From Lentisphaeria bacterium (lineage in GTDB: Bacteria; Verrucomicrobiota; Lentisphaeria; Victivallales; UBA1829): DNA of 64,000 nucleotides. Under the pieces are notes generated by a model. The model had not been told where the DNA came from and ran no database searches. It worked only from the letters and a program-made list of their open reading frames with translations. The stretch is from contig JAFZZR010000099.1 in the NCBI GenBank assembly GCA_017615635.1, positions 78,345-142,344 of the forward strand. The letters are read 5' to 3'. The position numbers were made by a program, and so were the translations under genes. Shown piece by piece: positions 26,455 through 34,610 of this stretch (positions are counted from its first letter, which is position 1; each line of letters begins with the position of its first letter).

Positions 26455-26535
26455 GCGCATCGGGTATCCTGCGGACGGGGAAAAAATTTACGGCCATCCG
26501 AGTTCGGTTCAGACTTTTTCGCAACCGCTCTGACT

Positions 26536-27777
26536 TCAGGAGAACGTGATATCCGAGAGCCGGATCCCCTTATGATCGGGGAGTTCCGTTTCGGACACGA
26601 TGAACCGGCAGTCACGGATTCGGATATCGTTCAACTGGAACTCCTCTTCTCCGGCCAGAAAACAGACTCGACGGCAGGTCAAATCCAGATTCTCCAGCAG
26701 AATGTGTTCGCCGAAGGACGGCAGAACCTCCGAAGTTTCGCGGAACTGCGCCCAGGAACTGAAGCAGAAAGCCTCTCCGGTGCAGGAGCCTCTTATCCCG
26801 GAAACGCGGATAAATTCATTCCTCTGCGGCGTGTCGGGCCTCATTTTCAGCCGGAAGAGCTGCCCCGCACCGTCCACACGGCAATTTTCCATGACAATGT
26901 TGCGGTTGCGGATCGTTTCGCTCCCGCAGGTCAGACAGGTATGACAGTACCCGAAGGAGCAGTTTTCGATCACGATATTGCAGTTTTCTCCGTTTTCCTC
27001 ACGCAGGTCCGCATCGGCTCCCTTGCCGCCCTTCAGCGCAATGGCGTCGTCGTTGACGGAGAAAAAGCACGACCGGATGCGCACGTTTTCGCAGTTGTCC
27101 AGGTCCACCGCATCGGAACTGGGCGCTCCGACCGGCTCGGCGGGCGCCGTGATCCGCAGATTTTCCAGAGTCAGGAACCCGCAGCGGTAATAATGAGTCG
27201 ACCAGAACGGCGAATTGCGGATCCCGATTCCCCGGACCGTCACATTGCGGCTGTTGGAGATATACAGGATCCGGGGGCGCATTTCGTCCATGTTCGTGCA
27301 GTCCGGATTGAATTTCCTCCGAAGCCAGAAATGACGCCAGTACGGCAGTCCGTTGCCGTCCAGAACTCCTTCTCCGGATATCGTGAAACCGTCGCAGTGA
27401 TCTGCATTGATCAGGGCGGCAAAATAGTTGACGCTCCGCCCCTCCATACGTGTCGGCAGAAGAGCAAAATCTTCGATTTCCGTGCTGCCCTGAAGCACCG
27501 CGCCTTTTTTCAGGTGAAGATGAACACCCGGACGGAAAAACAGAGATCCGCTCGAATACACCCCGGACGGAAACACCAGTCTCCCGCCGCCTTCCCTCGA
27601 CACGGCTTCGATGGCCTGCTGGATTTTTTCCGTCTGAAGAAGATCGGGACGGTCCGGACGCACCCCCAGTTCAACTGCGGAATACTCCCGGATGTCCGGC
27701 TCTTCCGAAACGGATCCGTGAAACCATTCCGGGATCGGCGTCCCGTCGGGAAAACGTGTTGACGAGGAATCATGCAT
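26536..27777 (-). CDS. Glycoside hydrolase family 28 (polygalacturonase-like)
   Basis: 413 residues, beta-helix enzyme without a recognisable signal peptide. N-terminal GGGRLVFPSGVYSSGSL is typical of GH28/pectate-lyase-like folds. Catalytic motifs are GAPSSDAVDLDN (equivalent of NTDG), SVNDDAIALKGG (paired Asp), CLTCGSET and FRLKMR (substrate Arg-Lys). The family hydrolyses polygalacturonan or rhamnogalacturonan. The apparent lack of a signal peptide suggests intracellular processing of imported oligosaccharides. It has its own promoter and is convergent to dgt. Confidence 0.9.
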   Translation of the reverse strand: MHDSSSTRFPDGTPIPEWFHGSVSEEPDIREYSAVELGVRPDRPDLLQTEKIQQAIEAVSREGGGRLVFPSGVYSSGSLFFRPGVHLHLKKGAVLQGSTEIEDFALLPTRMEGRSVNYFAALINADHCDGFTISGEGVLDGNGLPYWRHFWLRRKFNPDCTNMDEMRPRILYISNSRNVTVRGIGIRNSPFWSTHYYRCGFLTLENLRITAPAEPVGAPSSDAVDLDNCENVRIRSCFFSVNDDAIALKGGKGADADLREENGENCNIVIENCSFGYCHTCLTCGSETIRNRNIVMENCRVDGAGQLFRLKMRPDTPQRNEFIRVSGIRGSCTGEAFCFSSWAQFRETSEVLPSFGEHILLENLDLTCRRVCFLAGEEEFQLNDIRIRDCRFIVSETELPDHKGIRLSDITFS

Positions 27778-27847
27778 AGCCTGTTTTTCTCCTTTTCAGC
27801 AGGCGGGTTCTGCAAGCGCCCGCGAGTCATGCTTGTGAGCTTGCGGA

Positions 27848-27875
27848 AATATAGCACCATTCTCATACTCTGCAA
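27848..27875 (-). promoter_or_regulatory. Promoter of the GH28 gene
   Basis: Minus-strand TTGCAG (27875-27870), 16-nt spacer ending in TGC, TATATT (27853-27848), about 70 nt before the start. Confidence 0.5.
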
Positions 27876-27966
27876 GCCCCGGCTCGGATAGTATGCGGTG
27901 TATGCCGGAAAAACGACCGGGACAGCAGGAAGCAATGTGGGGTACGGAGAAGTACGGATTGGATAC

Positions 27967-28012
27967 GGGGAAGGAGAAGGGGGAAAGAAAGGGGAAAGAA
28001 AGGGGAAAGGGG
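27967..28012 (+). repeat. Purine-rich G-tract array (possible G-quadruplex)
   Basis: An almost pure purine run holds G-tracts GGGG (27967-27970), GGGGG (27979-27983), GGGG (27991-27994), GGGG (28002-28005) and GGGG (28009-28012), separated by short A-rich loops of 3-8 nt. This satisfies the usual four-tract G4 pattern and also a polypurine/triplex pattern. It lies in the 291-bp space between two glycosidase genes. Confidence 0.75.
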
Positions 28013-28021
28013 CGGAAGAAT

Positions 28022-28055
28022 CTGCCGGGGACGGGCAATCCCTGTCCCCGGGCAG
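28022..28055. terminator. GC-rich hairpin after the GH63-like gene
   Basis: CTGCC-GGGGAC-GGG (28022-28035) pairs with CCC-T-GTCCCC-G-GGCAG (28040-28055) around a CAAT loop. It directly follows the end of the GH63-like gene (minus). T residues are poor on that side and better on the plus side (28061-28069), so it may be a bidirectional terminator or a mRNA 3' end stem. Confidence 0.4.
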
Positions 28056-28068
28056 CTGATCTTTTATT

Positions 28069-29673
28069 TCACCGCCACTCGGGACGGTAAAGCATTTCGA
28101 GATAGAGCGTGGCGGACCATCCGTAGTCGTGGAAGGCCTGATGGAAGGGATGGTATACGCCGCCGGGCATTTTGCCCTTGCGTTCCAGAGCGCGGGGCTC
28201 AACCTCCTTGCGGTCGTCATAGAACTCGAAGAAGGTGCCGCAGCGGAGATACCATTTTTCCTGTTCGCGGAGAGTGTCCTGAACGATGGACTTTGCCAGA
28301 TCGTGGTATCCGTACCGTTCGAGGCCCAGGGCGATCATGTAGTTGATATTGGTCCAGACAGGGCCGCGCCACATATCCTTCCTGTAGGCAGCGGTGTTGG
28401 ACTTTGCGATGGAGGGAACGCGCAGAGGCGTGCCGAAGGTCTCGGGATCCGTGAGGTGGGCAGCGAGGATCTTTGCCTGTTCGGGGGTGGCGGCGCCGCA
28501 GTAGAGGGGAAGGAATCCGGCGCTGGACATGATGTCGGTGCGCCGATCGTTCTTGACGTCGTAATCGACGAACATGCCGCACTTGTCGCTCCAGAGACGT
28601 TCGCGCATGAGTCGGCAGAGGCGGTCGTAATGGGCCATCCAGTAGTCGCGGCGCCCGGGGATGAACTGAGCAAGGGATTCGCATTCGAAGGCGAGGAAGG
28701 CGTTGAAGTCGGGAGCATCCAGCTGGATGGCGCCGTCGAACCGGGGGGAATTATCCATGCCGCTTTCTCCGCTGCGGCAGTTCTTGTCGGCCGTAATCTG
28801 CCACTCGACCAGGCCGGCGCCGTCGGAATCGCGGTTGGCCATAATCCATTCCAGGAAGCGTTCCAGCTTCGGGGCGAGCTCGGCGATCCATTCGGGAGCG
28901 GGCTCGGTCTCGTGGATCAGCTTCATGGCCAGCGAGAGGACGGGCGGCTGGGTGCAGTCGTGATACCCGAAGGGATCGCCGCTGTGGGGGATGAGCCCGG
29001 AAGGCTGCTGCAGATCGAACATGGCGGAGACCATCTCGCGGGCAAGGCGGGGATCATAGTGCCGCATGCCGAGGGAGTGGAAGACGGAGTCCCAGAGCCA
29101 CATTTTTCTGTGGGGCCACCGGTCGGGCGTGCTCCAGCGGGAGTGGATCTGTCCTTCGGGCGCGTAGACCTGGGTTTTGATCTGCGACCAGGCCTTGAGG
29201 GCGGTCCGTGCGGAATCTTCGGAGACGCCCTGCGGGATCGGAGCGTGCGCGAGGAAGTCCGCGCGTTTCGAGATCAGGGAATCGGGATCGGATCCGAGCC
29301 ACTCGCGCCGGAGAAAGCCCTTCGGGGCGATCAGAATGCAGTCCGCGGAAGAAGCCGACTCGAAGCCCGGGGCCAAATCCAGCTGAAAAGAGCCGGAGAG
29401 AAGAAGGTTCCAGGCATCGGCAATGACGCCGGAGGAAACGCCCGACGGAGAGTAAAAGCGGAAGAAGTCGCCGGTGAGCTCGACACGGTCCGGTTCGGGT
29501 CCCGTATAGCGGACGATGGCATCGGGTCTGGCCATGTCGCGGTCCTTGAGTTCCAGGGCGTAACCTTGCATGGCGGTACGGATGGTGAGGCCGTTTTTGA
29601 AGTCGGTCTGTCCGTCGATTCCGGAGAAGGCGAGAAGCTGTCCTCCGCCCCAGACGTTCGGGAATGAGTTCAT
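28069..29673 (-). CDS. GH63/trehalase-like (alpha/alpha)6-barrel glucosidase
   Basis: 534 residues. The second half is a clan GH-G/GH63-like barrel: KMWLWDSVFHSLGMRHYDPRLA, IPHSGDPFGYHDCTQPPVL, DLQQPSGL, DNSPRFD and MWRGPVWTNINYMIALGL, the last being strongly typical of GH63, mannosylglycerate hydrolase and trehalase-related enzymes. A beta-sandwich-like N-terminal domain spans about residues 1-150. No signal peptide, so it acts on imported or internal alpha-glucosides; the exact substrate is not readable. It lies beside GH28 and phosphohexomutase genes. Confidence 0.83.
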   Translation of the reverse strand: MNSFPNVWGGGQLLAFSGIDGQTDFKNGLTIRTAMQGYALELKDRDMARPDAIVRYTGPEPDRVELTGDFFRFYSPSGVSSGVIADAWNLLLSGSFQLDLAPGFESASSADCILIAPKGFLRREWLGSDPDSLISKRADFLAHAPIPQGVSEDSARTALKAWSQIKTQVYAPEGQIHSRWSTPDRWPHRKMWLWDSVFHSLGMRHYDPRLAREMVSAMFDLQQPSGLIPHSGDPFGYHDCTQPPVLSLAMKLIHETEPAPEWIAELAPKLERFLEWIMANRDSDGAGLVEWQITADKNCRSGESGMDNSPRFDGAIQLDAPDFNAFLAFECESLAQFIPGRRDYWMAHYDRLCRLMRERLWSDKCGMFVDYDVKNDRRTDIMSSAGFLPLYCGAATPEQAKILAAHLTDPETFGTPLRVPSIAKSNTAAYRKDMWRGPVWTNINYMIALGLERYGYHDLAKSIVQDTLREQEKWYLRCGTFFEFYDDRKEVEPRALERKGKMPGGVYHPFHQAFHDYGWSATLYLEMLYRPEWR

Positions 29674-29724
29674 GAGAAATGTGCTCCTTGATAAAGAAAA
29701 TTCATGATTGTGATGACGTAAGTT

Positions 29725-29752
29725 ACAGTATCACGAAAAAAAGAGAATGCAA
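29725..29752 (-). promoter_or_regulatory. Possible promoter of the GH63-like gene
   Basis: Minus-strand TTGCAT (29752-29747), 16-nt spacer, TACTGT (29730-29725). The -35 overlaps one end of a palindrome at 29751-29767. Confidence 0.4.
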
Positions 29753-29767
29753 CCATCCGAAATGGTT
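29751..29767. promoter_or_regulatory. Palindromic operator-like site
   Basis: Perfect 6-5-6 inverted repeat AACCAT-CCGAA-ATGGTT directly abutting the -35 of the GH63-like gene. Size and symmetry fit a dimeric regulator, for example a LacI-type sugar repressor, but no regulator gene is nearby. Confidence 0.45.
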
Positions 29768-29841
29768 AAAATGTACGATATATTCTCAATAATGGCGGTT
29801 ATATTTTCAAACGGGGCGAAACGGGCGCGGGGAACGCGGGG

Positions 29842-30047
29842 GAAACGGATCCTCCGCCGCGCTGCGCGCTATGGAGGACAAGGGGGCACGGAAACCGAAG
29901 GCCGGGGGCGAGGGCAAAAGGGCGGCCGCCGCGGCAGCAGAAAGCCGCCGCGGGTGAAACGGATCCTCCGCCGCGCTGCGCGCTATGGAGGACAAGGGGA
30001 CGCGGCTGCCGGAGGCCGAGGGCAAGGGCGCAGCCGCCGCGGATGCG
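29842..30047. repeat. 114-bp imperfect tandem duplication containing a compound hairpin
   Basis: A 44-bp block (starting GAAACGGATCCTCCGCC) at 29842 recurs identically at 29956; similarity continues less perfectly to the end of each unit (GGCCGRGGGC... GCCGCCGCGG). Each copy holds CCTCC-GCC-GCGC-TGC-GCGC-TAT-GGAGG (29851-29877 and 29965-29991), a stem with a symmetric 3x3 internal loop. The second copy abuts the stop codon of the phosphohexomutase gene, so it would be its 3' untranslated region. The array fills most of a 379-bp space without a gene. Confidence 0.8.
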
Positions 30048-30052
30048 GGAAC

Positions 30053-31378
30053 TCAGCTCCGGATCAAGGCGAGAAGCTCGTCGCGCTTCTGCTCCATGTG
30101 TTCGCGGGTATGGGCTTCCACGATAAGGCGGAGAAGCGGCTCGGTGTTGGAGGCACGGACGTTGAACCACCAGTCGGAATACTCCACGCTGATGCCGTCG
30201 AGCTCGAACATATGTCCGTCGGAATACTTCTCACGGATACGCTGAAGGACCTTCTGGACGTCGGCGACCTTGGAATTGATCTCGCCGCTCTGGACGTACT
30301 TGTTCCGGAGCGGATCCACAAGATCGGAAACCTTCCTGCCGCTCTTGCAGAGAAGATTGGCCAGCTTGATCATGGCGAGTCCCTGGGATTCGGCCACGTA
30401 GTTTTCGCGGAAGTAGTAGTGTCCGGAAAGTTCGCCGGCGAAGACGGCGCCCTCCTGGCGCATCTGCGCTTTGATGAAGGCATGGCCGACGCGGGACATG
30501 ATGGCCTTTCCGCCGTTCTCCTCAATGGATTCGGGAACGGCCTTGCTGCTGCGGAGGTCGTAAAGGATAGGCACGGAGCCGACGCCCTTGTCGGAAAGGA
30601 TATCCTGTGCGATGAGCGCCGTGAACATATCCATGGGAATGATCTCGCCCTTGTCATCGATGAAGCCGCAGCGGTCGGCATCGCCGTCGAAGCCGGCGCC
30701 GAAGTCGGCTCCGGTCTCGACCACCTTTTTGCGAAGGACATCGAGGGTCTGGGTGTGAAGCGGGTTCGCCTCATGATTGGGGAACGTGCCGTCGAGTTCC
30801 TTGTAGAGGGGGATGATGTCGAAGAGGTCTTCGATGCCCTTGATCTCATAGGAGCCCATGGCGTTGGCGTAGTCGACGACGACCTTGAGCTTGCGGTCCA
30901 TCTTTGCATGACCGCGGAGGAATTTTGCGTACTGGGGCGCGATATTGAAGGAGGAGATTTTGCCGGGTGCCGCCTCGGGCCAGGAATCCGCCTTGACCAG
31001 AGCTTCGATGTCGGCGATCCCGGTGGCGCCGCTGATGGGCACGGCCTGCGCGCGGCAGAGCTTGAATCCGTTCCATTCGCCGGGATTGTGCGAGGCGGTG
31101 ATCATGATCCCGCCGTCGGCGCCGAGGAATCCGTTCGCATGATAGTTCATGGGGGTGGAGCAGAGCCCGAGATCGATGACGTCGGCGCCCTGTTCGGTGA
31201 TGCCTTTGGCCAAAGCCGCGAAGAGAGGTTTCGAGTGGGGACGCATGTCGCGGCCGACGACGACTTTCTTTGCGCCGGTGTGGACGACGAACGCACGGCC
31301 GATCTTTTCGGCGATGGTTTCGTTGAGCTGTTCAGGGTAAATGCCGCGGATGTCGTAGGCTTTGAAGATTCCGGCCAT
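30053..31378 (-). CDS. manB: Phosphomannomutase/phosphoglucomutase
   Basis: 441 residues, alpha-D-phosphohexomutase family. Opening KAYDIRGIYPEQLNE, active-site TASHNPGEWNG with phospho-Ser96, metal loop GFDGDADRCG and sugar-phosphate loop VRASNTEPLLRL, all intact. It converts hexose 6- and 1-phosphates and so feeds GDP-mannose or UDP-glucose for the surface polysaccharide; manB versus algC/pgm specificity is not decided by sequence alone. The ATG at 31378 was chosen after AAAGGA and the family N terminus. Confidence 0.92.
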   Translation of the reverse strand: MAGIFKAYDIRGIYPEQLNETIAEKIGRAFVVHTGAKKVVVGRDMRPHSKPLFAALAKGITEQGADVIDLGLCSTPMNYHANGFLGADGGIMITASHNPGEWNGFKLCRAQAVPISGATGIADIEALVKADSWPEAAPGKISSFNIAPQYAKFLRGHAKMDRKLKVVVDYANAMGSYEIKGIEDLFDIIPLYKELDGTFPNHEANPLHTQTLDVLRKKVVETGADFGAGFDGDADRCGFIDDKGEIIPMDMFTALIAQDILSDKGVGSVPILYDLRSSKAVPESIEENGGKAIMSRVGHAFIKAQMRQEGAVFAGELSGHYYFRENYVAESQGLAMIKLANLLCKSGRKVSDLVDPLRNKYVQSGEINSKVADVQKVLQRIREKYSDGHMFELDGISVEYSDWWFNVRASNTEPLLRLIVEAHTREHMEQKRDELLALIRS

Positions 31379-31427
31379 GATCCGAATTCCTTTCTGAAAT
31401 TGACTGTACTCGAAACGTGTATCGGTT

Positions 31428-31456
31428 AAGATAACGCCGGAAGGGGATTTTGTCAA
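31428..31456 (-). promoter_or_regulatory. Promoter of the phosphohexomutase gene
   Basis: Minus-strand TTGACA (31456-31451), 17-nt spacer, TATCTT (31433-31428); perfect -35. Divergent from the murA promoter. Confidence 0.7.
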
Positions 31457-31476
31457 GGAAAGGAGAAAAAAATGAT

Positions 31477-31504
31477 TTGCAAAACGCGGTATGGATGATA
31501 CATT
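31477..31504 (+). promoter_or_regulatory. Promoter of murA
   Basis: TTGCAA (31477-31482), 16-nt spacer, TACATT (31499-31504), 44 nt before the murA start. Confidence 0.45.
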
Positions 31505-31547
31505 ACGGCGTAAGCAATGATACGTATGATACCGGGAGGTATGCCAC

Positions 31548-32828
31548 ATGTCTGAAATCATCATAGACGGGCCCGTTCGCACACAGGGCGTCATTCGTCC
31601 GGGCGGAAACAAAAACGCGGCGCTTCCGATCATAGCGGCCGCCCTCCTGACGGACGAACCGGTGGTGATCCACAATCTGCCGATGATTCTGGATGCGGAC
31701 GCCATGCTGAACATAGCCCGGAATCTGGGAGCGACCGTGACGCGGGACGGGACGGACGTCACGATCTGCGCGGCCGGCTTGAAGAAAAGCGAACTGCCGA
31801 GAGCCCTGTGCGCCTCGGTCCGCACATCGATCCTCTTCGGGGCTCCGGTGACGATCCGCTGCGGCAAGGCGACGGTGGGGCTTCCGGGCGGAGATTTCAT
31901 CGGGCGCCGCCGCCTGGATTCGCATTACTACGGATTGAAAAAACTGGGAATCAGCAACAAACTGATGTCCGGCGCGGTGGTTTTCACGCAGGAAAAGAAA
32001 CTCTCGGGGGCGGACATCTTCCTGGATGAGGCCAGCGTAACGGCCACGGAACACATTCTTACCGCGGCGGTGCTGGCGAAGGGGACCACGATCCTCCGGA
32101 ATGCGGCGGCGGAACCGCACGTGCAGCAGCTGGCGGAATTCCTGAATGCCATGGGCGCGGATATCACGGGAATCGACACGAACACCTACCGGATCCACGG
32201 AGTGGAACGGCTGCACGGATGCGAATTCACGCTGGAAGCGGACCATATCGAAGTGGCGAGTTTTCTGTGTCTGGCGGCGGCCACGGGAGGCGGCGTGGAG
32301 CTGGAAGGGAACATCCATCCGCGTCATTACTGGATGACGCGGCGCGTATTCGAAAAGCTGAACATACATTTCCGGCTGGCCAACGGGCATATCTCCATGA
32401 GACCGGGCCAGCGGCTGAAGATCGCCATGGATGCGGGAAACGCGATCCCGATGATCTCGGACGGTCCCTGGCCGCAGTTCCCCAGCGATATGATGAGCTG
32501 TCTGATCGTGGCAGCGACGCAGGCAAAGGGAACGATCCTCTTCTTCGAAAAAATGTTCGAAAGCCGCATCTACTTCGTGGACCGGCTGATCGCCATGGGC
32601 GCCAATGCCGTAGTCTGCGATCCGCACCGGGTCGTGATCTCGGGTCCGGCGAAACTGCGCCCTCTCAGGATGTCGAGTCCCGATATCCGGGCGGGCATGG
32701 CCATGATCATAGCGGCTTGCTGCGCCCGGGGACGCAGCACGATCCAGAACGCCGACATGGTGTTCCGGGGCTATGAAAACCTGATCGAAAAGCTCCGCGC
32801 GCTCGGCGTGCCCGCCGAACTCGTCTGA
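31548..32828 (+). CDS. murA: UDP-N-acetylglucosamine 1-carboxyvinyltransferase, Asp-type
   Basis: 426 residues, EPSP-synthase fold. MurA transfers enolpyruvate from PEP to UDP-GlcNAc, the first committed step of peptidoglycan synthesis. PGGNKNAALPIIAAALLTDE carries catalytic Lys22. The active-site loop reads LPGGDFIGRRRLDSH: the Cys of most MurA (Cys115 in E. coli, LPGGCTIGARPVDLH) is Asp116 here, the change known to make the mycobacterial and chlamydial enzymes insensitive to fosfomycin. The usual RP(V/L)D is RRLD. The Shine-Dalgarno is GGGAGG with an 8-9-nt spacer. Seven bp separate it from the CocE-like gene. A MurA-like paralogue function cannot be excluded without the rest of the genome. 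Confidence 0.9.
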   Translation: MSEIIIDGPVRTQGVIRPGGNKNAALPIIAAALLTDEPVVIHNLPMILDADAMLNIARNLGATVTRDGTDVTICAAGLKKSELPRALCASVRTSILFGAPVTIRCGKATVGLPGGDFIGRRRLDSHYYGLKKLGISNKLMSGAVVFTQEKKLSGADIFLDEASVTATEHILTAAVLAKGTTILRNAAAEPHVQQLAEFLNAMGADITGIDTNTYRIHGVERLHGCEFTLEADHIEVASFLCLAAATGGGVELEGNIHPRHYWMTRRVFEKLNIHFRLANGHISMRPGQRLKIAMDAGNAIPMISDGPWPQFPSDMMSCLIVAATQAKGTILFFEKMFESRIYFVDRLIAMGANAVVCDPHRVVISGPAKLRPLRMSSPDIRAGMAMIIAACCARGRSTIQNADMVFRGYENLIEKLRALGVPAELV

Positions 32829-32835
32829 CCGGATC

Positions 32836-34482
32836 ATGGGGTTCCGGATCCTTCCTCCCGTTTTTGTTCCGTCTCCGCACGGCGGAAGGCTCTGCACGGT
32901 CGTCTGTCTGCCGGATGACCGGCCGGGTCCGTATCCGGCTTTGGGGATCCGGTCGCCCTACTCCATATGCGCGGAGCCGGAAGCCTCATGTCGTCCTTTT
33001 GAAAATCAGGGAGTTGCAGTGGTCCTTCAGGATTGCGGAGGCACGGGCCGGTCGGAGGGGAGCTCGGAATTTCTGTGGACGCAGGAACGGGAGGACGGGC
33101 GGAGTTTTCTGGATTTTCTTGTATCGCAGGACTGGTTCGACGGACGTGCGGTCATGACCGGAGAATCCTACTCCGGCTTCACCCAGTGGCAGGCGGCGCG
33201 CAGCGGGCATCCGGCACTGGTCGGGATCGATCCCCGCAATGCCCCGGCGGACGGATGCCGTACGGTGAATATCCCCTCGGGAGCCATTGCGCCTGCGGGC
33301 AGCGTATGCTGGTGCATGATCATGGGACGCCGCCGTCTGGGACTTCCGGATCCGACGGACTGGACGCCGGTCCTGAAGCATCAGCCGCTTCTGACCGCGG
33401 ATCGGGCGGCGGGTCTTCCGGAACAGCCGTTTTACCGGAAAATGATCTCGAATCCGCTGCGGAACCGCTTCTGGGAAGAGATGAATACGGAAAACGACGT
33501 ATCCCGGATCCGGGCGCCCGCCTACCTTACCGGCGGATGGTTCGATCCGCTCCTGCCGGATACGCTGAACATGTTTATCCGCATGAAGTTGTCCGCCGGA
33601 GCAGAAGAAGCCCGCGAATGGACGCGCCTCCTGATCGAACCGGTGGACCACGAATCGACGACGCGCGGAGGCGCTTACGGCAGATTCTGCCGGGCGGGCG
33701 TGCTGGGCCTGCGCCGCCGTTTCCTTCTGAACAGGCTCCGGACTCCGGAGTCGGATCCCCTGCCCGATCAGCCGCCGGTCCGGATCTTCGTTATGGGCGC
33801 CAACCGGTATCTGGAGGCGGAGGAATGGCCGCTGCCCGCGGAAGAGACCTCGTTTTTTCTGCGGACCGGGGGAAGGCTGTCCCGTCAGCAGCCGGAGCCG
33901 GACGAATTCGGGCCGGAAGAGATTTTCTGCGATCAGTCGGATCCGGTCCCTTCCTGCGGCGGATGCGATATCGGGCTTCCGGGCTTCACGGCGGGACAGG
34001 CGGTCCAGAACGAAATCGAAAAAAGAAAAGACGTTCTTCTGTATTCCACAGTCCCTCTGGAGGAGCCGCTCACGGTCATCGGGAACGTGCGCGCAGTCCT
34101 CTTCGGATCCAGCGACGCGCCGGACGCCGATTTCACGGTCAAGCTGTGCGACGTTCTGCCGGACGGGACCAGTCTGAACGTGTGCGGAGGGATCGCCCGC
34201 GCCTCGTTCCGGGAGGGCGATTCCCGCCGGGCGGCGCCTCTGCAAAAGGGGGAGATCGTCCGTCTGGACGTTTTCTGCCGGGCAACGGCGTACCGGTTCG
34301 AAGCGGGGCACCGGATCCGGATCCAGGTATCGTGGAGCGATTATCCCCGTTTTCTGCCGAATCCGTTTACCGGAGGACAGGAAAGTCTGGCGGAAGAGAG
34401 ACGGAACGCGGTGGAGAAAGTGTACCACAACGCGAGTCATCCGTCCCGGCTTGTTCTGCCGGTGTACCGCGGGGAAATCTGA
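32836..34482 (+). CDS. CocE/NonD family alpha/beta hydrolase (S15-like)
   Basis: 548 residues. Catalytic nucleophile in TGESYSGFTQW (Ser111), acid in GGWFDPLLPD and His in EPVDHESTTRGG. The C-terminal about 200 residues form the jelly-roll typical of X-Pro dipeptidyl-peptidase and cocaine esterase relatives (VIGNVRAVLFGSSDAPDADF, GHRIRIQVSWSDYPRFLPN). They are acyl hydrolases acting on small esters, amides or peptides; the substrate is unknown. No signal peptide. It starts 7 bp after murA and is probably cotranscribed, though no functional link is evident. Confidence 0.88.
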   Translation: MGFRILPPVFVPSPHGGRLCTVVCLPDDRPGPYPALGIRSPYSICAEPEASCRPFENQGVAVVLQDCGGTGRSEGSSEFLWTQEREDGRSFLDFLVSQDWFDGRAVMTGESYSGFTQWQAARSGHPALVGIDPRNAPADGCRTVNIPSGAIAPAGSVCWCMIMGRRRLGLPDPTDWTPVLKHQPLLTADRAAGLPEQPFYRKMISNPLRNRFWEEMNTENDVSRIRAPAYLTGGWFDPLLPDTLNMFIRMKLSAGAEEAREWTRLLIEPVDHESTTRGGAYGRFCRAGVLGLRRRFLLNRLRTPESDPLPDQPPVRIFVMGANRYLEAEEWPLPAEETSFFLRTGGRLSRQQPEPDEFGPEEIFCDQSDPVPSCGGCDIGLPGFTAGQAVQNEIEKRKDVLLYSTVPLEEPLTVIGNVRAVLFGSSDAPDADFTVKLCDVLPDGTSLNVCGGIARASFREGDSRRAAPLQKGEIVRLDVFCRATAYRFEAGHRIRIQVSWSDYPRFLPNPFTGGQESLAEERRNAVEKVYHNASHPSRLVLPVYRGEI

Positions 34483-34533
34483 AATCCGCATGGAAATGAT
34501 GATGAAAACTGCAGGAAACGTTTAGAAAAAAAC

Positions 34534-34587
34534 TTGAAAAAAAGGGGAAATGGTACGATATTATTAGGATACAAAAATTCGTACCAT
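34534..34587 (+). promoter_or_regulatory. proS promoter and palindromic leader
   Basis: TTGAAA (34534-34539) and GATATT (34557-34562), 17-nt spacer, give a moderate promoter. ATGGTACGA (34550-34558) and TCGTACCAT (34579-34587) form a perfect 9-bp inverted repeat with a 20-nt centre, straddling the -10 and the expected start site. It can serve as a dimer operator; only the right arm would be in the transcript if start is near 34569. Confidence 0.5.
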
Positions 34588-34610
34588 CAGGACAGGAAGG
34601 AAACGGAACG

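Noticed and set aside
29799..30170. Minus-strand frame giving a repeated PLVLHSAQRGGG peptide
   Set aside because: The repeat comes from the 114-bp DNA duplication. The frame runs into the phosphohexomutase gene on the same strand in another frame, and has no ribosome site.
34483..34610. A T-box riboswitch before proS
   Set aside because: The space is only 128 nt, shows no T-box consensus and no antiterminator stem; only the palindrome is present.
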